This document shows positions 1-5,653 of a stretch of 5,653 bases of DNA, piece by piece. A model generated the notes under the pieces. That model had not been told where the DNA came from, searched no databases, and worked only from the letters and a program-made list of their open reading frames with translations. Every line of letters starts with the position of its first letter. Position 1 is the first letter of the stretch. A program made the translations under genes and the position numbers. The stretch covers positions 1 to 5,653 of the forward strand of contig CALKAJ010000141.1 of assembly GCA_937983305.1 (NCBI GenBank), written 5' to 3'. Source of the DNA: an uncultured Ignavibacteriota bacterium (lineage in GTDB: Bacteria > Bacteroidota > Ignavibacteria > Tepidaquicellales > Tepidaquicellaceae).

Positions 1-3000
1 TGCAATTGCTACAATGACAAAGCAAGGAACACCCACTGCCCAAGCGACTACTCAAATCAGAGCCGCTTTAAACGAACTTGCCAAACCGGGTGCAACATTA
101 GCTCCGATTATGCAGAAAGCAGGAGTGTCTTTGGACTCTTTAAAGAAGGAAGGACTTCAAGAATCAATGAAAAAGATTGGAAGTGCAATTGAAGATGCAG
201 GAAAATCAGCAACACAGATATTTTCATCTGTAGAAGCTGCGGGTGCAGTAATGTTATTATCTGGTAAAAATGCTCAAATGGCTGCAGATGATTACATTGC
301 AGTTGCAAATTCTATTGGCACAACAGAGGAAGCATTCAAAGTGGCTTCAGAAGGAATTGGAGTAAAAACAAAAATTATGCTTAACTCGATTCAAGCAGGT
401 TTTAACAATTTAATGGAAACAATTGGTAGCACAGGACAAACGGTACTATCAGCTTCTACCCAGTTAGCTCCTTTGATAACTTCTTTTGCAGGACTTGGAC
501 AAATCATCCCGGTAGATAAAATCAAGGGACAAATATCAGGTATATCATCAGGATTCACAAGTTTAATTAAAAATGCAGAAAGCACAGGTGGAGTAATAAA
601 GGGTTTAAGCTCGAAAATGCAAGAAAGCGGTGGGATTTTAGCCAAGTTGGGACCGGCAATAGCAAATCCTTGGGTTTTAGGAATTGGGGCGGCTGTAGCT
701 GGACTTACTTTGTATCTGACAAAAACAGAAAAGGGCAAGCAAATACTTGAACGTTGGGGTGATTCGGCAAAAGAACTTTGGAATAAAGCACAACCAGTGA
801 TTGATTCTTTCCTTGACTCAGGCGAAGAAATTATCAATTACTTAATCAAAATAGGCGAATTTGTTTTTGAGATGCTAATTTCTCCAATAGAAATAGCAAT
901 GTCATTTGTTTCTGAAATAGTTAATGTTATACTCGATTTGGTAGGAATATCTAATGAATCTACAAATGCCTTCCAAAACCTTGGAGAAGCACTGAAACTA
1001 ATCGGTAAATATTTTGAGATGACAGCCAAAGGAGTGCAAGCATTGATTTATTCGGTTAGAATAGCAAAGGATTTCGTGTTGGGCTTTATTGAATCAATAC
1101 CTGAGCTGTTTTCAGTCTTAATGGACTATGCTAAGTATTATCTTAATCCTGTGAATTGGATAAGCGGAGATGATGAATATGAGAAAGAGCTTTCAAACCG
1201 ACTTACAAATGCCGTTTCTGGTGCAATGAATAAAGCAAAGAACACTATAGCTGAATCCAAACTTGACTTTGCGATTCAGAATGCAATGACTATCAAAGAA
1301 GAAATCGACAAAAACAAAAAGATTGATGAACTTGTAAAGAAGTTTGAAAGTGCCAAGTCAGAAATCGAAAAGAAAAGTATAGCTGAAGAAATTGCAAAGC
1401 AAGTACCCGGTGCTGTGAATGGTTATAAGCAACTTATAGATGAAAACGGGAAAGTAGTTCAAGCTATTGATTTGAATATTGAAAAAGTAAAAGAATTCAC
1501 AAAGGCGAATGAAGAATCTTATTCAAGTAAATTGAAATCAGAACAGAATACATTCACAGAAGCATTGAAAGAAAAAGCAGACTTATATCAAAATCTGTCC
1601 GTTCAGGCAGAAACACTTGCAAATAAGATTGTTGAAGGTTCAAAGAAGGGCGAAGATGTTTCTGAAATCAAAGCTAAGTATCAAAAAGTCAAAGAAGAAC
1701 TTAAATCCCAAACCGAAGAGATGTCAAAGACACTTGCCGAAGGTTCAAAAATCGGGATTGAATTTGATAAGGTTGAACTGCCAAGCGAAGTAGAAGAACA
1801 ATTCAATGTGCAATTAATTGAACTAAGGAACAAGGTCAAAGATACAAAATTTGGAGAAGCAGTAACCGAAATGATTAGCATCCAAAAGAATCTTGACGAG
1901 CAAGATAATATTGGTAAATTAGTTGAAAAGTTCTCCAAAGCAAAGACTGAAATTGAAAAAGCATCAATCGCTGAGCAAATTAAACGCACTGCACCCGAAG
2001 CAGTAAAAGAAATTGGAGTTATCCAAGACAAAGAAGGCACACTGATTAAGCAATATGAAATTCAAAATGAGAAGATTCTTGAAGTTTCGGAGAAGATGAA
2101 ACAAAGGTATTCGAGTGAACTTCAATCTAAACAAGAAGCATATCTTGGAAACTTAAAGAAAGAAGAAGATGCTTATAAATCCGGGCAGACTAAACTCAAA
2201 GAACTTCAAGATGAAATCAATAAGAGTAAAGCAAAGGGACTTGATACTAAAGAACTTGAAAAGAGTTACAATGCTATTCAACAAAAGATGAATGCTCAAA
2301 AAGATGGCATAATTGATTGGGCAGGAAAAGCTATTCAAGGTGGAATTGATGCCAATAGAGTATATGAGCAAATAGCAAAGTCATTCGGCGTCAGTGTTGA
2401 AGAAGCAAAGATCCTTGTAAACGTTCAAAAGGAAAGTAAATCGGTTGGAGAATCACAAGTTAAGGTTATTGATAAATTGGCAGAAGCTTGGTCAGCTGCA
2501 ACTTCCGAGATAGATAATAATATTAAAACACAACTTAGTGCTATTAATGAAATGTCGAAACAGCTTAAAAATAAATCATTAAGCAAAGAAGAGCAGAAAG
2601 AATTACAAGAGCAATACAATTCAGAACTGAAAAGTCTTAAAGAAAATGTAAAAGAAAAGAAGAACCTCGACCATATTGATGAACTTAATCAAATTAGAGC
2701 AGGGCTTAAAACTCAAGAAGGTAAGTCTGCTTTTGAATTGGCAAAACAAGAAGCCGAACTTAAAAACAAGAATTTGGACATAGAACAGAAGAATTATGAG
2801 TATGTTCAGAAACAAAGTTTGATTCAAGAAAATCGTAAAGCAGATTCTTATGATGAACTTCTTATCAATCAAAAGCAATTGGAAACAATCAAAAACCAAA
2901 GATTAGCTTGGATTGAAGCACTAAAAGCCAAGAAATTGATTAGCGAAGTAACAAATGAAGGCGAAATCATTTTCAATTCAAAAGTGAAAGAAGCAGATAA

Positions 3001-4582
3001 AACAGAGATTAAATCTATCATTCAGGATTTTAATATTAAAGTTCAAGAAGAGCAATCTAAGATACTTGAACTAAAAGTTAAGCTAAAAGCTGATGATATA
3101 GCTCTTAAAGACAAACTAAGCGACCTTGAGAAAAAGAAAATTGAATGGGAGATTTCAATAGGTATTAAGGAAGAAACAGCACTCGAAACTTATATTGATG
3201 AATACAGAAATAAGCTTTCGATAACAAGAAATGAAATCGAAACCAACAATGATGTCATTGTAAAATTGAATCAGGATTTGGAGAATGAATTAAGCAGAGT
3301 GTCTGGAGAAAATTCTGTACAAGAAACTGAGAGAATTAGGATTAGGTATGAATTGAAAATCAAAGAAGCAAAAGAGAAGAACCTTGAGCTTATTCAGAAT
3401 GAATTAGACACCCAACAGAAGATAATAGATATTGAAGATAGAATCTATAAATCGAGGGTAGATTCCATTAAGAGAAGTGAAGAAGAAAAGCTTTCTGAAA
3501 TTGAGAACAGATTTAAAAGAGAATCCGAAATTTTGAATAAGTTCAACGAAATCTATAATAAAGCAACAGACAACAGTCTAAGTCAAGATAAGGACTCCGA
3601 ACTAAAAAAGATAGAAGACACAGAGAAAGCTAAACTTGCAGAACTTGAAAAGTGGCGTGATATGAATTCAATAAGTGAAGAAGTCTTTGAAAAGAAGAAA
3701 GCAGAAATCGAGGAGAACGGTAGAAAAGAGCGTGAGAAGAAAGAAGAAGAATTCCGAAGGAAGCAATTACGTGCAGATTCTCAAAGGCAGGGACTTGAAG
3801 TAGAATTGCAAAGGCGTAAAGATAATGAAACTTTGAGTATTCAGAAAGATGCTTTAAATAAGCAACTTGAACTACTGGAAGAAAAGGCAAACAAGTTTGA
3901 TTTATATGGCAGACCGATATTTGATAGTCAAAAGGAACAAGAAGAATATGATGCACTTTCCAAAAAACTGCTTGAAACAGAGAAATTGATTTCCGAACGT
4001 GGCGATTCACTTGGACTAATTGTAACAGAGCTTCAAACAACAGTCACTGATAGTTTGAGTAATCTATTCGCAGGCGACCCGGAAGCTGCAGCAGACAGTT
4101 GGAGAAAATTCTTCTCGCAATTGGCTGGTATGTTGCAAGCAAAGGCTTCAGCATTTATCTTGGATTTGGTATTGTCTCCCGGAACAATGCAGTATATATC
4201 AGCGTTGCCTTTCCCTGCAAATGTTGTTGCAATTCCTGTAATAACAACTGCAATCAATGCGGCGGTTAAGGCTATTACAGACCCGATAATATCTACTATA
4301 CTTAGCTTTTCAACTGGTGGTAGAATTGACCAACCAACTATGGCTATTATTGGAGATGGCTCACGTTTGGGAGGCAGAAACCGAGAATGGATTTTCAACG
4401 ATTCTCAATTGATTGCTACTGTTCAAATGGCAGGAGCAAACTCAAATTCAATGCTAATAGCTAAACTTGACCGAGTAGAAAAGCTACTTGCCTCCCAAGA
4501 ATTGAAAACAACTCTTAGAGGGAGTGATATTGATATTTCACTCAAGAGGACAAATTATCAAAATGTATTAAGGCAAAAATAA
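1..4582 (+). CDS. Phage tail tape measure protein, TP901-core type (5' partial)
   Basis: The frame is open at the left edge: codons for A-I-A-T precede the first ATG (14-16), so that ATG is internal and the true start lies upstream. It ends with TAA at 4580-4582. Counting that Met as residue 1, 1522 residues are visible. Residues 1-90 ('MTKQGTPTAQATTQIRAALN', then 'VMLLSGKNAQMA') match the end of the TP901 tape-measure core. Hydrophobic stretches follow at about 218-235 and 278-312. Two diverged tandem repeats span about 405-595 and 605-797. Residues about 820-1350 are Lys/Glu-rich predicted coiled coil. A C-terminal module has a hydrophobic segment (1397-1432) and the TGGRIDQPT / IGDG / GGRNREWIF signature at 1434-1461. 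In the family, this protein sets tail length, nucleates tail-tube polymerisation inside the virion and is ejected with the DNA. Local hits to SMC-like proteins would be a coiled-coil artefact. The family call is firm; the phage type is not determined. Confidence 0.93.
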   Translation, partial: AIATMTKQGTPTAQATTQIRAALNELAKPGATLAPIMQKAGVSLDSLKKEGLQESMKKIGSAIEDAGKSATQIFSSVEAAGAVMLLSGKNAQMAADDYIAVANSIGTTEEAFKVASEGIGVKTKIMLNSIQAGFNNLMETIGSTGQTVLSASTQLAPLITSFAGLGQIIPVDKIKGQISGISSGFTSLIKNAESTGGVIKGLSSKMQESGGILAKLGPAIANPWVLGIGAAVAGLTLYLTKTEKGKQILERWGDSAKELWNKAQPVIDSFLDSGEEIINYLIKIGEFVFEMLISPIEIAMSFVSEIVNVILDLVGISNESTNAFQNLGEALKLIGKYFEMTAKGVQALIYSVRIAKDFVLGFIESIPELFSVLMDYAKYYLNPVNWISGDDEYEKELSNRLTNAVSGAMNKAKNTIAESKLDFAIQNAMTIKEEIDKNKKIDELVKKFESAKSEIEKKSIAEEIAKQVPGAVNGYKQLIDENGKVVQAIDLNIEKVKEFTKANEESYSSKLKSEQNTFTEALKEKADLYQNLSVQAETLANKIVEGSKKGEDVSEIKAKYQKVKEELKSQTEEMSKTLAEGSKIGIEFDKVELPSEVEEQFNVQLIELRNKVKDTKFGEAVTEMISIQKNLDEQDNIGKLVEKFSKAKTEIEKASIAEQIKRTAPEAVKEIGVIQDKEGTLIKQYEIQNEKILEVSEKMKQRYSSELQSKQEAYLGNLKKEEDAYKSGQTKLKELQDEINKSKAKGLDTKELEKSYNAIQQKMNAQKDGIIDWAGKAIQGGIDANRVYEQIAKSFGVSVEEAKILVNVQKESKSVGESQVKVIDKLAEAWSAATSEIDNNIKTQLSAINEMSKQLKNKSLSKEEQKELQEQYNSELKSLKENVKEKKNLDHIDELNQIRAGLKTQEGKSAFELAKQEAELKNKNLDIEQKNYEYVQKQSLIQENRKADSYDELLINQKQLETIKNQRLAWIEALKAKKLISEVTNEGEIIFNSKVKEADKTEIKSIIQDFNIKVQEEQSKILELKVKLKADDIALKDKLSDLEKKKIEWEISIGIKEETALETYIDEYRNKLSITRNEIETNNDVIVKLNQDLENELSRVSGENSVQETERIRIRYELKIKEAKEKNLELIQNELDTQQKIIDIEDRIYKSRVDSIKRSEEEKLSEIENRFKRESEILNKFNEIYNKATDNSLSQDKDSELKKIEDTEKAKLAELEKWRDMNSISEEVFEKKKAEIEENGRKEREKKEEEFRRKQLRADSQRQGLEVELQRRKDNETLSIQKDALNKQLELLEEKANKFDLYGRPIFDSQKEQEEYDALSKKLLETEKLISERGDSLGLIVTELQTTVTDSLSNLFAGDPEAAADSWRKFFSQLAGMLQAKASAFILDLVLSPGTMQYISALPFPANVVAIPVITTAINAAVKAITDPIISTILSFSTGGRIDQPTMAIIGDGSRLGGRNREWIFNDSQLIATVQMAGANSNSMLIAKLDRVEKLLASQELKTTLRGSDIDISLKRTNYQNVLRQK
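1226..1798 (+). repeat. Tape measure internal repeat, copy 1
   Basis: This encodes residues about 405-595 of the tape measure protein and is the first of two tandem homologous units. Residues 437-566 align without a gap to residues 633-762 at a constant offset of 196 residues (588 bases). By hand count 42 of 130 positions are identical. The best block is 'AKSEIEKKSIAEEI' here against 'AKTEIEKASIAEQI' in copy 2. Shared anchors are Pro465, Gly479, Tyr503-Ser504-Ser505, Tyr525, Lys545-Gly546 and Tyr556. The similarity resumes at Gly581-Ile582 and Val593-Glu-Glu. The DNA copies have diverged strongly at third positions, so this is an old duplication seen at protein level. Confidence 0.85.
1826..2404 (+). 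repeat. Tape measure internal repeat, copy 2
   Basis: This encodes residues about 605-797, the second tandem unit. It starts with N-K-x-K-x-T (606-611), which matches 406-411 of copy 1 at offset 200. A four-residue indel then brings the alignment to a constant offset of 196. The matching anchors are Pro661, Gly675, Tyr699-Ser-Ser, Tyr721, Lys741-Gly742, Tyr752 and Gly777-Ile778. Near the end, Val795-Glu-Glu matches Val593-Glu-Glu of copy 1 at offset 202, which implies another small insertion. Each unit looks like a helical globular block ('P-x-AV' segment plus 'D-x-x-G' turn) followed by coiled coil. Confidence 0.85.
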
Positions 4583-4590
4583 AACATAAA
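4583..4590. other. Eight-base gap between convergent genes
   Basis: Only eight A/T-rich bases (aaacataaa context) separate the TAA of the tape measure gene from the TGA of the minus-strand peptidase gene. No inverted repeat followed by a T-run is visible here or in the flanking 40 bases on either strand, so transcripts from both sides may overlap unless a factor-dependent mechanism ends them. Confidence 0.7.
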
Positions 4591-5175
4591 TCAATAAAAT
4601 TCATTTCTCTGTTGGAATCTTTGAGTTTTAATTATAAGAAAAGTATTAATAACCTTCGATATATAATCACCTTCATAAACTTTAATTCCATTTCGATTTT
4701 TATTTTCTTCAGAAGGAAATGGGTCAAGAACATATAACTTTGAAATATATTTTAAACCATTGAAGCCAATTTTATAAATGAGATTGGTTAATACAACTGC
4801 ATGCCCAATATCAGAATGGTTTTCCCACAAACCAACAATTACTGGGTTTTCATTTTCGATTTCAGAGATCAAATAATCAGCATTTGGCAATCCTATGTAT
4901 GCTTTTGCAATAATTTTACAATAATTAATATTGACATTATTTAAAAGATCAGCTACATTAAAAAAATTGTTAGGGCAATTAGGATAACAAAGATTTCCTT
5001 TTGTTAGAATTTCAACAAGTTGATGCTGCGAAAAGTATATACAATGAGATTTCAAAACCATTTGAGTAGAAGCAGCCCAACACCAATTTGATAATACTTG
5101 TTCAGCAAAAATATTCTTTATACACTCATTGTCAATTCCCACAAGGAATTCATTAATGCCCAATCTTGTTTTCAT
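4591..5175 (-). CDS. Papain/C39-like cysteine peptidase, cytosolic
   Basis: This is a complete 194-residue frame, ATG at 5175-5173 and TGA at 4593-4591. An in-frame TAA three codons upstream (5184-5182) fixes the ATG as the start. The N-terminal block 'EQVLSNWCWAASTQMVL' (residues 25-41) is the papain-fold signature: Gln26 as the oxyanion-hole residue and Cys32 as the nucleophile. 'GHAVVLTNL' supplies the catalytic His125, and 'YVLDPFP' supplies the Asp151 that orients it. The order and spacing fit the C39-like/AvrRpt2-like (C70) papain group, which cleaves peptide bonds; the substrate is unknown. No signal peptide or membrane segment is visible, so it probably acts inside the cell. A C-Y-P-N-C pair (63-67) and further cysteines (18, 45, 86) could bind metal or be incidental. 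It lies 25 bases downstream of an ATPase gene and is probably its operon partner. Low G+C compared with the tail gene suggests a separate origin. The fold is well supported; a defence or toxin role is inference. Confidence 0.85.
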   Translation of the reverse strand: MKTRLGINEFLVGIDNECIKNIFAEQVLSNWCWAASTQMVLKSHCIYFSQHQLVEILTKGNLCYPNCPNNFFNVADLLNNVNINYCKIIAKAYIGLPNADYLISEIENENPVIVGLWENHSDIGHAVVLTNLIYKIGFNGLKYISKLYVLDPFPSEENKNRNGIKVYEGDYISKVINTFLIIKTQRFQQRNEFY

Positions 5176-5200
5176 AAAATTTTAGTAATTTCTTTAACAA
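5176..5200 (-). other. Short intercistronic gap with no clear Shine-Dalgarno
   Basis: The 25 bases between the ATPase stop (5203-5201) and the peptidase start are almost all A/T on the coding strand. The only purine-rich stretch, AAAGAAA (5195-5189), lies about 13 bases before the ATG, too far and too weak to be a good Shine-Dalgarno. The gap is too short for an ordinary promoter plus leader, which supports co-transcription from upstream. Weak SD usage is common in Bacteroidota-like bacteria. Confidence 0.5.
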
Positions 5201-5653
5201 TCAATTTTTTAAAGCTTTTGAAATTCTATAATATCTCTTATTTAATGCGTCTCTACCACCTTCCATTACTTCACATACAGCATTTCTAATCTGCTTGTCT
5301 TGTAAAGCATTATTCCCGGCATTGATGATTTGACCTGAAACAAAATCCATGTGAACTATATTGTCAGAGTTTGCATTTACCGCAATGTTCGGATTATGAG
5401 TTACAATAACCATCTGTCTTTTTTTCTTTAATTTTTTGAACCCTTCAACTACAAATTTTGATATTAGTTTTGTGTCTAAATCATCTTCGGGTTGATCTAT
5501 AATTAATGGAATATCATTTAATGCTAAGAGTAGACCCAACATACCAGCAGTTCTTTCTCCAGCTGAACCTGTTTGAATATCTTCTTCTCTGCCTTGTTTC
5601 TTAAATTTCAAAACAAGTTTATCCTCTGGAACCCATATAAGTAGTCGGTCAAT
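5201..5653 (-). CDS. C-terminal part of a TrlF/Spaf_1101-like ABC/SMC-type ATPase (5' partial)
   Basis: The frame is open to the right edge: 14 codons (I-D-R-L-L-I-W-V-P-E-D-K-L-V) precede the first possible start, a TTG at 5611-5609, and read smoothly into it, so that TTG is internal. About 150 codons are visible, ending with TGA at 5203-5201. Visible motifs, in order, are an ABC-signature-like 'GSAGERTAGM' (about 5569-5540), Walker B and D-loop 'PLIIDQPEDDLD' (about 5509-5474) with adjacent acidic residues for ATP hydrolysis, and the switch histidine in 'VIVTHNPNIAVNANS' (His codon 5398-5396). A family-typical tail 'VCEVMEGGRDALNKRYYRI' follows. This combination fits the large AAA/ABC-like ATPases annotated as TrlF or Spaf_1101 family, several of which sit in defence-type neighbourhoods. 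The Walker A and any N-terminal effector (such as a PHP domain in TrlF) lie outside the window, so the exact subfamily is open. It is not an ABC exporter: no membrane segments are seen and the QPEDDLD motif is RecF/SMC-like. Confidence 0.82.
   Translation of the reverse strand: MDRLLIWVPEDKLVLKFKKQGREEDIQTGSAGERTAGMLGLLLALNDIPLIIDQPEDDLDTKLISKFVVEGFKKLKKKRQMVIVTHNPNIAVNANSDNIVHMDFVSGQIINAGNNALQDKQIRNAVCEVMEGGRDALNKRYYRISKALKN

Noticed and set aside
14..16. ATG at 14 as the true start of the tape measure gene
   Set aside because: The frame is open to base 2, and the residues around this Met lie in the middle of the TP901-core region, so the gene begins upstream of the window.
391..837. Minus-strand open frame of 148 codons within the tape measure gene
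   Set aside because: It is antisense to a well-supported coding region, with unremarkable composition and no recognisable domain. Other antisense frames at 108-308, 838-1029, 1681-2040, 2153-2371, 2425-2619, 2621-2899, 3630-4040 and 4033-4398 are rejected for the same reason.
2470..4060. SMC, RecN or myosin-like protein identity for the Lys/Glu-rich region
   Set aside because: The charged heptad composition alone gives such resemblance. There are no ATPase motifs, and both ends of the same frame carry tape measure signatures.
4583..4640. Intrinsic terminator at the convergent junction
   Set aside because: There are A/T runs, but no GC-containing inverted repeat with an adjacent T-run on either strand.
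5098..5289. Plus-strand open frame of 63 codons
   Set aside because: It overlaps the start of the peptidase gene and the end of the ATPase gene, both strongly supported on the other strand. No motif is seen.
5609..5611. TTG at 5611 as start of a 136-residue ATPase fragment
   Set aside because: The frame continues without a stop to the right edge, and the protein begins mid-domain, just before the ABC signature and without Walker A, so this is an internal Leu codon.
4591..5653. Peptidase-plus-ATPase pair as a split C39 bacteriocin exporter
   Set aside because: The ATPase end has the QPEDDLD motif and a VMEGGR...RYYRI tail, typical of soluble RecF/SMC-like ATPases. No exporter membrane domain or double-glycine leader peptide gene is visible.
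1..5653. tRNA, rRNA, CRISPR array, insertion sequence or attachment-site repeats
   Set aside because: No spaced direct repeats, terminal inverted repeats, transposase motifs or tRNA-like cloverleaf were seen. The window is almost wholly coding, with gaps of 8 and 25 bases only.

Overview
This window looks like a boundary between a tailed-phage (prophage or phage-derived) tail region and a small two-gene ATPase/protease module on the opposite strand. The DNA is AT-rich. A hand count gives 86/240 G+C (about 36%) over positions 2161-2400 inside the tail gene, and 66/240 (about 28%) over 4621-4860 inside the protease gene. The reading frames use the standard code, with AGA/AAA/GAA-rich codons. 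The one internal start that can be judged has no convincing Shine-Dalgarno. This would suit a low-GC bacterium of the Bacteroidota/Ignavibacteria type or one of its phages, but the taxonomic guess is weak.

Layout: positions 1-4582 (+) hold one long reading frame that is already open at the left edge. It is a phage tail tape measure protein (TP901-core type) lacking its N-terminus. From N to C it shows the end of the TP901-like core, hydrophobic segments, a pair of diverged tandem repeats of about 196 residues, a very long charged coiled-coil region, and a hydrophobic C-terminal module ending in a Gly/Arg-rich 'TGGRIDQPT...IGDG...GGRNREWIF' signature. The distal tail genes expected after a tape measure gene are not seen.

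Only 8 bases after its stop the coding strand switches. Positions 4591-5175 (-) encode a complete 194-residue papain/C39-like cysteine peptidase with an apparently intact Gln-Cys-His-Asp active site and no signal peptide. Upstream of it in the same direction, positions 5201-5653 (-) carry the C-terminal end of a large ABC/SMC-like ATPase of the TrlF/Spaf_1101-like group (signature motif, Walker B/D-loop 'IIDQPEDDLD', switch histidine). This gene runs off the right edge. The two minus-strand genes are 25 bases apart and probably co-transcribed, ATPase first.

The tape measure protein should act in tail assembly and DNA ejection. The ATPase-protease pair does not look like a virion component. 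It is best read as an accessory cargo gene pair, plausibly a defence or conflict system in which a nucleotide-sensing ATPase is coupled to a cytosolic protease. That functional reading is inference from domain content and position and is not shown directly by the sequence.
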